Source of the DNA: Puia sp963703355
GTDB taxonomy: Bacteria > Bacteroidota > Bacteroidia > Chitinophagales > Chitinophagaceae
Reading direction: 5' to 3'
NCBI GenBank assembly: GCA_963703355.1
Contig: OY969813.1
Location: 1,984,001-2,048,000 of the forward strand
DNA: 64,000 nt
In this document: positions 44,149 through 53,417 of the stretch, piece after piece
Layout: each line of letters opens with the position of its first letter
Position numbering within the stretch: the first letter of the stretch is position 1
Made by a program: the position numbers and the translations under genes
The notes under the pieces: model-generated
Databases searched by the model: none
What the model was told of the DNA's origin: nothing
The model's input: the letters and a program-made list of their open reading frames with translations, nothing else

Positions 44149-45282
44149 ATGTTTAGGGGCAAGAATAAAAATGCAATTGTAATTGGTGCAGGAATCGTGG
44201 GACTTGCAACTGCCCGGGCTTTGGCACTTAAGGGGTTTGAAGTACATATCTACGAAAGAAATCCGGCGGCATCAGGTGCTTCCGTAAGAAATTTTGGAAT
44301 GATCTGGCCTATCGGCCAGCCGGCAGGAAAACAATACGAAAGGGCGATCAGGAGCCGTAATTGCTGGAAAGAGATAGGAAACCGCGGTAAACTCTGGTAC
44401 GATCCTGTCGGGAGTTTGCATCTTGCATATCATACTGACGAATGGGAGGTGTTGCAGGAACTATTTGAAGCATTTACAAAAGAAGGAAGACATGTAAAAC
44501 TTTTGGACAAAAGACAGGTATCAGAAAAATCTTCTCTTGTTAGAGACCAACACTGTATCGGCGGATTGTTTAGCAGTGATGAAATCATAGTTGATCCCAG
44601 GGAAGCCATTGCCGGTTTGCCCATCTATCTCAAGGAAGTTTTTAATATTCATTTTAATTGGTGCAAAACGGTATCAAGAGTGGAATCCGGACAAATCACC
44701 ATTGGAGCAGAGATTATAAAGGCTGATCAGATTTTTATTTGCAGTGGTTCAGATTTTGAGACACTTTATCCCGAACATTTTGCCAATTATCCTTTAACCA
44801 AGTGCAAGCTGCAAATGATGCGACTTGTGCAGGAGGGATCTCCCAGGATAGGACCTGCTTTGTGCGGCGGCCTTTCACTCATTCACTACGCGAGTTTTAA
44901 AGCGGCGAATTCATTGAGCACATTGAAAAAAAGGTATGAACAGGAAATGTCCGAATATCTCCATTGGGGAATTCATGTTATGGTATCTCAAAATCAAACA
45001 GGGCAACTGACTGTAGGAGATTCTCATGAATATGGATTTGCACCAGATCCATTCGACAGAAAAATTATAAACGATCTGATTTTAAAATATCTGGATGAGT
45101 TCACCATCCTGAAAAATACTGCAGTTATAGAAACCTGGAACGGTGTATATGGCAAACTTACGAATGGCGAAACCGATTTATTTTTTTCTCCTGAACCAGA
45201 TGTATATATTATCAATGCCGTTGGAGGTGCAGGAATGACTTTGTCTTTCGGACTTACGGAAGAACTCATTGAAACTATATAG
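44149..45282 (+). CDS. TIGR03364-type FAD-dependent oxidoreductase (phosphonate-associated)
   Basis: 377 aa. The N-terminal Rossmann FAD motif (VIGAGIVGLATARALALKGFEVHIYER) and the overall DadA/glycine-oxidase-like layout fit the TIGR03364 group, which is known for its association with phosphonate catabolism. ASVRNFGMIWPIGQPAG and the C-terminal AVGGAGMTLSFGLTEE are consistent with this group. A likely reaction is oxidation of an amino- or N-methylaminophosphonate; the exact substrate is inferred. It converges on the DUF5690 gene with 10 bp between stops. Confidence 0.83.
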   Translation: MFRGKNKNAIVIGAGIVGLATARALALKGFEVHIYERNPAASGASVRNFGMIWPIGQPAGKQYERAIRSRNCWKEIGNRGKLWYDPVGSLHLAYHTDEWEVLQELFEAFTKEGRHVKLLDKRQVSEKSSLVRDQHCIGGLFSSDEIIVDPREAIAGLPIYLKEVFNIHFNWCKTVSRVESGQITIGAEIIKADQIFICSGSDFETLYPEHFANYPLTKCKLQMMRLVQEGSPRIGPALCGGLSLIHYASFKAANSLSTLKKRYEQEMSEYLHWGIHVMVSQNQTGQLTVGDSHEYGFAPDPFDRKIINDLILKYLDEFTILKNTAVIETWNGVYGKLTNGETDLFFSPEPDVYIINAVGGAGMTLSFGLTEELIETI

Positions 45283-45292
45283 AACCAGTTAT

Positions 45293-46603
45293 TCAAATTA
45301 ACTGCTCACGATAAGCAAAACCTTTGACTTCAGTCGCTTCCTGTTTTTTGTATTTGGCAGAAAAATATAACAACGATAGTATCGCACCTCCGATCCCCAT
45401 AACGGATAAAATAATCACGCCATGCGAATAAAAAGTTGTCCATTGCAGTTTAACTTTTAAAATTTCTTTGGTAATCAGTACCCCTACACTTCCCAGATAT
45501 CCAAATGAGTCGGCCACATAAATGAGGAATCCAACATTTCCTGGATACTTGAAACTTGCGATGAGTCTTTCGAAAAAAATACAATTGAACGGAATGTAAA
45601 CGGTATACAAGCCCAAACCGGTAATGGTTAACCACCAGAAAGCGGAAATAGAACCCTGCACAAAAAGAAAACTGGTTATACCAGTCATTATGAAACCAAC
45701 AATAATTATATAGTGAGTATAAACAAGTGCTTTTATATTGTTTCTTACGAGGATCATGCTTCCCATTAGCAAAAGAAGAACCAGTGTTACCGGTGCTTCC
45801 GTTTTTGTAAATATGGCTGGCTGCAATCCATAACCACTTTCTTTCAGCATGTCTGCCATGAAATTATCCCGTATGTCACGAAATACAGTCGCAAAAACAT
45901 AAATTCCAATAGAAGCAATAAGTCCTGGAAGAAACATTCTCACAAAATCTCTTCTTTTTTCCGGCGTCATTGGCTGCCGTATACTTCTGTCACTGATATC
46001 GGCGGGGGAAGGATCCGGAATTTTTTCCAGCAGGAAAACGGCAATAAGTAACGGTACCGCAAACACTAATCCGGTCATAAAGGGCACCCAGTATTCGCTG
46101 GTACCGAATTGTTGTATAATAAATCCTGCAACGGTCTTTACAAATCCGGATGAAAATATAAAACTAACAGAGAGCGCAGCACCAATAAAATCTGTCGCTC
46201 TTCTACCTTCAACGTATGAAAATATAATACCCCATATGATGCCAAGTGGAAATCCATTGATAAACATAAAGGCGATATTCCATGGTGGAGGAACCAATGC
46301 AAACAAAAGAAGTCCGGTCCAGGAAATCGCTACCAACAATAAAATCAACCTGCCACGTCCGATTTTCTTCAATTCGGAGATAAAACGGATACCATAAAAC
46401 TTGCTGCTTGCATAACCGAGCACCTGACTAACCACAAGCCAGACTTTATAACTTATTCCGGCATATTTCATTCCATCGAAACTGCATACTGTAAATCCTT
46501 TCCTGAAACCATAGACCATCGTATAAGTCAAAAAGCTTACGATTGCCGCAGATATTGCAATCGTTTTATCATTTCTGCTTTTAACAATCGGAGTTGTGGT
46601 CAA
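45293..46603 (-). CDS. DUF5690 family permease (MFS-like)
   Basis: 436 aa with about 12 hydrophobic segments. The entry YTMVYGFRKGFTVCSFDGM and the PLGIIWGIIFSYVEGRRATDFIGA segment are typical of DUF5690, a Bacteroidota membrane family resembling organophosphate:Pi antiporters of the MFS; no substrate is established. It is the third gene of an operon with an alkaline-phosphatase-like enzyme and a PhnZ-like oxygenase (13 bp gap), so uptake of a phosphonate or phosphate ester is a reasonable inference. Confidence 0.82.
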   Translation of the reverse strand: MTTTPIVKSRNDKTIAISAAIVSFLTYTMVYGFRKGFTVCSFDGMKYAGISYKVWLVVSQVLGYASSKFYGIRFISELKKIGRGRLILLLVAISWTGLLLFALVPPPWNIAFMFINGFPLGIIWGIIFSYVEGRRATDFIGAALSVSFIFSSGFVKTVAGFIIQQFGTSEYWVPFMTGLVFAVPLLIAVFLLEKIPDPSPADISDRSIRQPMTPEKRRDFVRMFLPGLIASIGIYVFATVFRDIRDNFMADMLKESGYGLQPAIFTKTEAPVTLVLLLLMGSMILVRNNIKALVYTHYIIIVGFIMTGITSFLFVQGSISAFWWLTITGLGLYTVYIPFNCIFFERLIASFKYPGNVGFLIYVADSFGYLGSVGVLITKEILKVKLQWTTFYSHGVIILSVMGIGGAILSLLYFSAKYKKQEATEVKGFAYREQLI

Positions 46604-46616
46604 TGAAATATTTATT

Positions 46617-47195
46617 TTAATCCGGCTGTTTTAATAAATGCTGATATATAAGTTCTCTGAAAACCTCCAATGGGGGCAAAGGCTGGTTTTCCAGTTTGGC
46701 CGCTTCATCCCATCGACGCATTTGAACAATCTCACGAAACAGCGGATCTTCTTCGAGAATATCAGCTTCGTCGTCAGACATCCGGCCGCCCTGAAATTCC
46801 AACGTATGCTTACTGGCTTCTGAAAGTTTATCGTAATAACCAGGTTCTCTTAAAGTCAGATATCTTTTTGCAGCTACATGAGAGGCTACCAGACGTGTAA
46901 TACGAAAGGAGAAACCGCGATCCTCCAAAAATGATGCGCCAATTGCTTCGTGATCTTTTATTCCGTAACTGCTCATGGTATTTTCCTCCGTAACTTTTTC
47001 TGCAATATGACCAATGTCGTGTAGAAAAGCAGCCAGCACAATTTCATCATTAAATCCTTCTGCTCTCGCCAGTTGCGCCGATTGCATCATATGTTCCAGC
47101 TGAGACACTTTTTCACCAGAATATTCTTCATGGCCATATAAAGCATACAAATCAATGATCTCATTGGCTATTCGCTCTGCTTCCTGTTTTTTCAT
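46617..47195 (-). CDS. PhnZ-like HD-domain di-iron oxygenase (phosphonate C-P cleavage)
   Basis: 192 aa, close to PhnZ. The residues I recall from the PhnZ structure are at matching offsets: Y25 and E28 (Y24/E27), H35 (H34), H59-D60 (H58-D59), H63 (H62), H82 (H80), H106 (H104), K110 (K108) and D163 (D161). PhnZ cleaves 2-amino-1-hydroxyethylphosphonate to glycine and phosphate with oxygen and a mixed-valence di-iron site. Retention of E28 hints at an amine-bearing substrate. No PhnY*-type hydroxylase is in the window. Second gene of the operon, 6 bp after the phosphatase-like gene. Confidence 0.85.
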   Translation of the reverse strand: MKKQEAERIANEIIDLYALYGHEEYSGEKVSQLEHMMQSAQLARAEGFNDEIVLAAFLHDIGHIAEKVTEENTMSSYGIKDHEAIGASFLEDRGFSFRITRLVASHVAAKRYLTLREPGYYDKLSEASKHTLEFQGGRMSDDEADILEEDPLFREIVQMRRWDEAAKLENQPLPPLEVFRELIYQHLLKQPD

Positions 47196-47201
47196 ATTTA
47201 A

Positions 47202-48278
47202 CTAGTATAAAATAGATTTAATTGGTGTTGCTTCACCCTGATCCGGAATAAAATGAAAACCCAGGAGGGCTGCCAACGTGGGTGCAATTTGCTTCTGATA
47301 AATCGGACCATCTGGAGTTTTAACAATACCCAACGCTTTGGTTTGTGGCCCCAGTGCTGCGATCCATATTTGCCCCGCATCTGAAATATCTTCTCCATGA
47401 TCGGTCCATTGTTCCTTTTTTTTATCTCCCCTTCCATGATCACAGGTTATAATCAACGACGTCTTGTTTTTATATTCAGGCATGGATTGAATTATATTCC
47501 AAAGGTCATTGATCATTGCATCTTCAGCATGTGCGCTTTTGAGATACTGGTCATACAAACCAGCATGCGCAAAATCATCTGTTTCGTCAAAAGCAATATA
47601 TAACACTTTAGGCTTGTAAGCTTTGAGGTATTCCCGTGCTGCAAAATATGTAAGAAGGTCAAGCCGTACATCAAGCGGTTTAGCCTCCAGAAATTGCATG
47701 TCGTTCACAAGTTTCAACGCGCTGTTATTGAATTTCAGTGAATCGACGTCAGCATTTACATATATACCGTTTCTCCAGGTATTTAAGATATAAGGGAATA
47801 CATCCCATGTAGAAAAAACGGCCACCTGACCACCATAGTTCGCTTGTTTCTGAATAAATTCCAACACATTGGAATTGGGGTTCTTTATTTTATCGTTGGA
47901 ATTCACGCCAGTATCGGGGTATCCGGTAAAGATTTCATTGTACCCCGGATAAGAGAATTTATAACGGTTGGCATTGTTCACTTCACTCCCATTTAAACGG
48001 TCCCCGAAAATTTGTCCTTTTGTTGCCGCCACGTTCCACAAAAAAGGAAACAATTTTCTCTTTCTTTCGTTCCTGTCTGCCGACCCAAAAATCGTTTCAA
48101 TAGATGAAGAATCTCTTGTAAAATTCTTATTCACTACAATCTCTGAATCAATGCCGCCAAAAACTTCCTGCCAGCGCATCCCGTCGAGTGTTACAATAAT
48201 CAGGTTCTCTGTTTTGTGATTCTGAGCATCAACACAGGCCACCGATACAATAGAAAATATAAATAATAAAAGTTTCAT
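47202..48278 (-). CDS. Alkaline phosphatase superfamily exported hydrolase
   Basis: 358 aa. Signal peptide (to about 18), then the type I phosphodiesterase/sulfatase-like core: IIVTLDGMRWQEVFGG at the metal site, VLYIAFDETDDFAHAG, ITCDHGRGD and a late WTDHGEDISDAGQIWIAALGP. It probably hydrolyses phosphate esters or phosphonates in the periplasm. First gene of the operon with the PhnZ-like oxygenase and the DUF5690 permease, which links it to phosphorus release. A TAACTTTC near-match to a -7 box lies 15-25 nt upstream. Confidence 0.85.
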   Translation of the reverse strand: MKLLLFIFSIVSVACVDAQNHKTENLIIVTLDGMRWQEVFGGIDSEIVVNKNFTRDSSSIETIFGSADRNERKRKLFPFLWNVAATKGQIFGDRLNGSEVNNANRYKFSYPGYNEIFTGYPDTGVNSNDKIKNPNSNVLEFIQKQANYGGQVAVFSTWDVFPYILNTWRNGIYVNADVDSLKFNNSALKLVNDMQFLEAKPLDVRLDLLTYFAAREYLKAYKPKVLYIAFDETDDFAHAGLYDQYLKSAHAEDAMINDLWNIIQSMPEYKNKTSLIITCDHGRGDKKKEQWTDHGEDISDAGQIWIAALGPQTKALGIVKTPDGPIYQKQIAPTLAALLGFHFIPDQGEATPIKSILY

Positions 48279-48505
48279 GTTGGTTATGATTCGAAAGTTA
48301 GCCCGCCGGATTCAATTATGCTGATCATCATATAACACCTGCATCATACAAACGAAACTATCCATGATGCGTGAAGAGAATGTTAATAGAGATTTACCTA
48401 AACGTTAACTTTACACGAAACTCAGTTATTCCAATTAGAATTATTAATTAACCATTAGGTAATGATTTAGTAATATATATTTCTGAGCTTTGAAAAACCT
48501 CCTCA

Positions 48506-49342
48506 ATGGAAAGACGAAGACTGGATGTAGTAATTCTCTCTGATATTCATCTGGGCACTTACGGATGCAAAGCCAGGGAACTCTTAAACTATCTACGCAG
48601 CATCCAGCCGGACATGCTGATTTTAAACGGAGACATTATTGATGGCTGGCAGTTCAGTAAAAGTTTTTTTCCATCACTCCACATGCAGGTGATCCGCGAA
48701 CTGATGAAGTTTATAACACAGGGTACCAGAGTTGTTTACATTACCGGCAACCACGATGAAATGATGAGGAAGTATACTGATCTTCATATCGGCCAGTTTA
48801 CTCTTACCGATAAAATTGTACTGGAGATCGACAAAAAAATGACCTGGATTTTTCATGGGGATGTGTTTGACAATACCACACAGGGAAGTGCCCGCGTCAT
48901 TGCCAAACTGGGGAGCAACGGATATGGTCTGCTGATTCTTTTTAACAGACTAGTAAATAACATGCTGGGGCTTATCGGCAGGGAGAAAGTTTCGATATCC
49001 AAAAAAATAATGGCAGGCGTAAACAAAGCTGTTGCTAAAGTAAATGACCTGGAGGCAATCGCTTCGGATCTTGCCATTAAGAAAAAATATGACTACGTGA
49101 TTTGTGGTCATATTCATCAACCATCTATCCGAACCGTTGAAAACGCCGATGGAAAAGTTACTTATATGAACTCAGGCGATTGGGTCGAACATATGACCTC
49201 GCTTGAATACGAAAATAAAAGCTGGCGACTGTTTCAATATCAGGCAAAAGATTTTCCGGTTTCCCAGCAAACAGAACCCAAACACACGCTTAACGTGGTT
49301 ACTGACGACTATACCGTTCATTTTTCCAGGGCAAAAATGTAA
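48506..49342 (+). CDS. UDP-2,3-diacylglucosamine diphosphatase-like metallophosphoesterase
   Basis: 278 aa. The calcineurin-like metal motifs are complete: SDIHLG, NGDIIDG, TGNHDE, FHGDVFD and CGHIHQP. The sequence is closer to LpxH-type enzymes with an inserted helical segment (about 130-180) than to Ser/Thr phosphatases. LpxH makes lipid X in lipid A synthesis on the inner membrane face. Its place ahead of the DUF47 and PiT genes may be chance; there is a gap of 162 bp. Confidence 0.82.
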   Translation: MERRRLDVVILSDIHLGTYGCKARELLNYLRSIQPDMLILNGDIIDGWQFSKSFFPSLHMQVIRELMKFITQGTRVVYITGNHDEMMRKYTDLHIGQFTLTDKIVLEIDKKMTWIFHGDVFDNTTQGSARVIAKLGSNGYGLLILFNRLVNNMLGLIGREKVSISKKIMAGVNKAVAKVNDLEAIASDLAIKKKYDYVICGHIHQPSIRTVENADGKVTYMNSGDWVEHMTSLEYENKSWRLFQYQAKDFPVSQQTEPKHTLNVVTDDYTVHFSRAKM

Positions 49343-49504
49343 TCTTCCTTTATTACCAACGTATGAAGAGGTTCTTTTCTTTTCGGGGATTCTTCGATAT
49401 ATCCATGATAATCAATGCTATGCAACTAATGTTAAGAAATTATTACTATAATTGATTAACTGAATCCGGTAGTTATTAACTCTATTTTTACTCAAACATT
49501 CTTT

Positions 49505-50152
49505 ATGGCATTGAATAACATCATGAAAATCTTTATGCCCAAGGACAGGATTTTCTATTCACTATTTGAAGAAGTGGCTGCAGGCGTAACGCGGATGGGC
49601 CGCCTGCTAAAAAATGTTGTAAGTGAACCGGATAAAGATAAAAGGGCAGCCATCGTTTCTCAGGTTGAAGAACAGGAACACGTCAATGACGATCTGACTC
49701 ATAAAGTTTTTACAGAACTGGGCCGCAATTTCATTACACCGTTTGACCGGGAGGACATTCATTATCTGGCAAGCGCTCTGGACGATATCTGCGACTACAT
49801 TTATTCCACTGCAAAAAAAATAAATTTCTATAAAGTGAATCCCAATGATGCCGGCATTCAGAAACTGGCTGATCTAATCGTAGAAGGAACGGTTCAGATC
49901 GGTCTGGCCATCAGCGAACTTAGAAATATGCGGGATATGAGAAAGATCACAGATGCACTCGTAAAAATTAACAGTATTGAAAATCAGGCGGACGATGTTT
50001 TTGACATGAGTATCGACAAGCTATTTGAAACTGAGCCGGATGCAAAAGAAGTCATTAAGAAAAGAGAAATCTATCAGGCAATGGAAACCGTGACGGATAA
50101 ATGCGAAGATGCTGCCAACGTGATTGAAACCATCATTATTAAATACGCTTAA
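49505..50152 (+). CDS. DUF47 family PhoU-like protein
   Basis: 215 aa, all-helical. Start MALNNIMKIFMPKDRIFYSLFEE and the later FITPFDREDIHYLASALDDICDYI and YQAMETVTDKCEDAANVIETI match DUF47, whose members are encoded beside PiT transporters and probably regulate them, as PhoU does for Pst. The PiT gene follows 74 bp downstream, the expected pairing. Confidence 0.93.
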   Translation: MALNNIMKIFMPKDRIFYSLFEEVAAGVTRMGRLLKNVVSEPDKDKRAAIVSQVEEQEHVNDDLTHKVFTELGRNFITPFDREDIHYLASALDDICDYIYSTAKKINFYKVNPNDAGIQKLADLIVEGTVQIGLAISELRNMRDMRKITDALVKINSIENQADDVFDMSIDKLFETEPDAKEVIKKREIYQAMETVTDKCEDAANVIETIIIKYA

Positions 50153-50226
50153 CGTTCATGTCTGAAAGCTTCTTAAAAAGAATCTTCGGCTGAGAAATCG
50201 ATTTTCAAATTTTAGAATATTTATTA

Positions 50227-51267
50227 ATGACTTTTCTGGTAATCATCATCGTACTGGCACTGATATTTGATTTTATCAACGGATTTCATGATGCAGCCAA
50301 TTCCATAGCTACTATAGTTTCTACCAAGGTATTAACACCTTTTCAGGCAGTCCTCTGGGCGGCATTATTCAACTTTGCCGCTTTCTTTATTTCAAAATAT
50401 CTGATTGGCGAATTTAAAATTGGGAATACGATTGCCAATTCCGTGAACAAGAATTTCATTACACTGGATGTAATTTTTTCAGGACTCATAGGAGCAATCG
50501 CATGGAATCTCCTCACCTGGTGGTTTGGAATTCCTTCCAGTTCGTCGCATACGCTTTTAGGGGGATTTATGGGGGCAGCTATTGCGCACGCGGGCTCTCT
50601 GAGTAAACAGGGAGTATCGGTTATTAACTATGCAAAAGTGATTCCTACTTTTTTATTCATATTTCTTGCCCCGATTATTGGGATGATTATCGGATTCATT
50701 ATCACTATTACCATTGTTAATATTTGTCGCCGGGCCAACCCCTACCGGGCTGATAAATGGTTTCGAAAATTGCAGTTGGTGTCGTCCGCATTATTTAGTC
50801 TTGGGCATGGTGGCAACGATGCCCAAAAAGTAATGGGAATTATTGGCGCAGCAATCATTTTCTATCAGCAACAACACGGGAATATCCTCACGTTTAAGCA
50901 ATTTGTAACTCAAAATACCTGGGTACCAATAGCCAGTTTTACTTGCATTGCATTCGGTACCTTAAGTGGGGGTTGGAAAATCGTAAAGACAATGGGTACA
51001 CGCATAACAAAAGTGACGCCACTTGAAGGGGTAAGTGCAGAAACAGCTGGTGCCATTACCCTTTTCATAAGTGAAAAACTGGGGATACCGGTAAGCACCA
51101 CACATACAATCGCAGGCTCAATCATGGGTGTAGGGGCAACCAAAAGGCTATCGGCCGTTCGCTGGGGTGTAACTATTAATCTTTTGTGGGCGTGGATACT
51201 TACTATACCCGTTTCTGCTGTCTTCTCCGCCATTGTATACGGTATACTTATGCTATTCAAACACTAA
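50227..51267 (+). CDS. PiT-family inorganic phosphate transporter
   Basis: 346 aa with about ten membrane helices. The two inverted signature repeats are seen: FDFINGFHDAANSIATIVSTK near the N-terminus and GHGGNDAQKVMGII in the middle, plus IPVSTTHTIAGSIMG. PiT transporters take up phosphate with H+ or Na+. Coupled to the DUF47 gene upstream. An inverted GAGTATAR repeat follows the stop. Confidence 0.95.
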   Translation: MTFLVIIIVLALIFDFINGFHDAANSIATIVSTKVLTPFQAVLWAALFNFAAFFISKYLIGEFKIGNTIANSVNKNFITLDVIFSGLIGAIAWNLLTWWFGIPSSSSHTLLGGFMGAAIAHAGSLSKQGVSVINYAKVIPTFLFIFLAPIIGMIIGFIITITIVNICRRANPYRADKWFRKLQLVSSALFSLGHGGNDAQKVMGIIGAAIIFYQQQHGNILTFKQFVTQNTWVPIASFTCIAFGTLSGGWKIVKTMGTRITKVTPLEGVSAETAGAITLFISEKLGIPVSTTHTIAGSIMGVGATKRLSAVRWGVTINLLWAWILTIPVSAVFSAIVYGILMLFKH

Positions 51268-51284
51268 GCGGGAATATTGGTAAC

Positions 51285-51420
51285 AGTATATGAGTATAAA
51301 AGTATAGGAGTATAAGAGTGCGGAAAATCAATTTCAAAAGTCTTGTACTCTCGTATATACTAATACTCCTATACTCTTACACACTTATACTCTTATACTC
51401 CTATGTTCTTATACTTTCCT
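51285..51420. repeat. Second inverted repeat of the GAGTATAR family
   Basis: Left arm 51285-51319 (GAGTATAA, AGTATAGG words) and right arm 51345-51420 (CTCCTATA, CTCTTATA words) can pair. Located between the PiT gene and rfbA, so it probably ends the transport transcript. Open frames through it are repeat translations. Confidence 0.82.
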
Positions 51421-51462
51421 CAGCTTTTTTGGGTACTTTGCGCCCGTTAAAAAAACCGGTCT

Positions 51463-52329
51463 ATGAAAGGAATTATTCTGGCTGGAGGATCTGGAACCAG
51501 ATTGCATCCGATTACGTATGCTATCAGCAAGCAAATCATGCCTGTATATGATAAACCAATGATCTACTATCCTTTATCTACTTTAATGATGGCAGGTATT
51601 CAGGAGATTCTGATTATTTCCACCCCCCATGATTTACCCCTTTTCGTCAGATTGTTTGGAGACGGCTCACAGTTTGGTTTGAAAATTTCCTACGCAGAAC
51701 AAGCCGTTCCTAACGGACTGGCACAGGCTTTTGTTATTGGCGCCGATTTCATTGGAAAAGACAATGTAGCCCTCGTATTGGGCGACAATATATTTTATGG
51801 TTCAGGCCTCGGTGATCAGCTTTCTGCCAATAAAAATCCCGACGGGGGAATAGTATACGCATATCACGTAAGTGATCCCGAACGATACGGAGTTGTAGAA
51901 TTTGACGCCGACAAAAATGTGGTTTCTATCGAAGAAAAGCCCGAAAAGCCAAAAAGCAATTATGCAGTTCCCGGACTATATTTTTACGATAACGAAGTAG
52001 TGTCCATTTCGAAAAATCTGAAACCAAGTACCAGAGGTGAATATGAAATTACTGATGTGAATAAAGAATATCTCAGAAGAGGTAAACTAAAAGTTTCCAT
52101 AATGGACAGGGGTACAGCATGGCTTGATACCGGAACCTTCGATTCTTTGATGCAGGCAACGCAATTTGTTCAGGTGATAGAGCAAAGACAGGGTATCAAA
52201 ATCGCATGCATCGAAGAAATTGCCTATCGGAAAAAATTTATTACAAAAGAACAGGTAAAAGCCATTGCAAAACCCCTGCTCAAAAGCGGGTATGGCCAAT
52301 ATCTGTTGGATGTAATTAACCAACCTTAA
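51463..52329 (+). CDS. rfbA: Glucose-1-phosphate thymidylyltransferase
   Basis: 288 aa. Nucleotide-binding GIILAGGSGTRLHPITYAISKQIMPVYDKPM, GDNIFYGSGL and DRGTAWLDTGTFDSL are diagnostic of RmlA/RfbA. Makes dTDP-glucose, the first step towards dTDP-rhamnose and other surface sugars. A TACTTTGC sequence about 30 nt upstream resembles a -7 box one base short. rfbB, C and D are not in the window. Confidence 0.95.
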   Translation: MKGIILAGGSGTRLHPITYAISKQIMPVYDKPMIYYPLSTLMMAGIQEILIISTPHDLPLFVRLFGDGSQFGLKISYAEQAVPNGLAQAFVIGADFIGKDNVALVLGDNIFYGSGLGDQLSANKNPDGGIVYAYHVSDPERYGVVEFDADKNVVSIEEKPEKPKSNYAVPGLYFYDNEVVSISKNLKPSTRGEYEITDVNKEYLRRGKLKVSIMDRGTAWLDTGTFDSLMQATQFVQVIEQRQGIKIACIEEIAYRKKFITKEQVKAIAKPLLKSGYGQYLLDVINQP

Positions 52330-52342
52330 TGATTGAATAATT

Positions 52343-53398
52343 ATGAAAAAGATTCTTGTCTCAGGTGGATGCGGCTATATAGGTTCTCACACGCTGGTGG
52401 ATCTTATCGATAATGGATTCGACGTAATATGTGTAGATAATAATTCACGATCAAATCCCCGCATACTCGAAGGCGTACAGAAGATCACGGGCAAAAAAAT
52501 AAAAAATTATAAAGTTGATCTTTGTAACCTTGATGACAGTTTCGCCATATTTCATGAGAACCCGGACATTGCTGGTATCATACATTTCGCAGCTTACAAA
52601 TCCGTAAGTGAATCAGTTGAAAATCCGCTGATGTATTTCGAGAACAATCTAATGTCGCTGATCAACCTGCTTAAATGTGTTCAGGAATTCAATATTCCCA
52701 ATTTTGTTTTCTCTTCCTCCTGCACAGTATATGGAAATACGACGGAGATACCTGTCACGGAAACAACTCCACCCAGGCCGGCGGAGTCTCCTTATGGTTA
52801 TACAAAACAAATGGGAGAACAGATAATTAATGAATTTTCCAAGTCCTCCAATTCCAAATGCATTCTATTGAGATATTTTAATCCCGTTGGTGCACATCCT
52901 TCTATTCTGATTGGCGAACTTCCCATTGGCCGACCAGCCAATCTGGTTCCTGCGATTACACAAACAGCCATTGGCAAAATCCCCCAGATGGAAGTTTATG
53001 GTGACGATTATCCAACACGGGATGGGTCCTGTATACGTGACTACATTCATGTGTCTGATATTGCTCATGCTCATACGCTTGCGTTACAATATATGCTGAA
53101 AGGAAACATCACAAGAAAATGTGAGGTGTTTAATCTCGGTAGCGGAAATGGAGTAACGGTTTTGGAAGCCATTCACGCATTTGAAAGAATCAGTGGAAAT
53201 AAATTGAATTATGTTATCGGTCCCCGTCGTCCCGGAGATGTTATTGCCATCTATGCGAATAATGATCTGGCAGGCAAAGAACTGGGATGGGTGCCCAAAT
53301 ATTCGCTCGATGATATGCTATCGACTGCCTGGAGATGGGAACAAAAAGTAAAGATGGATGAATCTTTTTATAATAGTAAATTTTCAGAGCTAAACTAA
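52343..53398 (+). CDS. galE: UDP-glucose 4-epimerase
   Basis: 351 aa extended SDR. NAD-binding GGCGYIGSHTLVDL, the catalytic Ser in FSSSCTVYG and YxxxK in YGYTK, and the RYFNPVGAHPS segment are GalE-type. Interconverts UDP-glucose and UDP-galactose for envelope polysaccharides. It lies 13 bp after rfbA, so both are probably on one transcript. Confidence 0.94.
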   Translation: MKKILVSGGCGYIGSHTLVDLIDNGFDVICVDNNSRSNPRILEGVQKITGKKIKNYKVDLCNLDDSFAIFHENPDIAGIIHFAAYKSVSESVENPLMYFENNLMSLINLLKCVQEFNIPNFVFSSSCTVYGNTTEIPVTETTPPRPAESPYGYTKQMGEQIINEFSKSSNSKCILLRYFNPVGAHPSILIGELPIGRPANLVPAITQTAIGKIPQMEVYGDDYPTRDGSCIRDYIHVSDIAHAHTLALQYMLKGNITRKCEVFNLGSGNGVTVLEAIHAFERISGNKLNYVIGPRRPGDVIAIYANNDLAGKELGWVPKYSLDDMLSTAWRWEQKVKMDESFYNSKFSELN

Positions 53399-53417
53399 AA
53401 GTTAACCTTACAATTAT

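Noticed and set aside
51318..51551. Open frame of 77 codons starting MRKINFKSL
   Set aside because: It reads through the GAGTATAR repeat and into rfbA in another frame.
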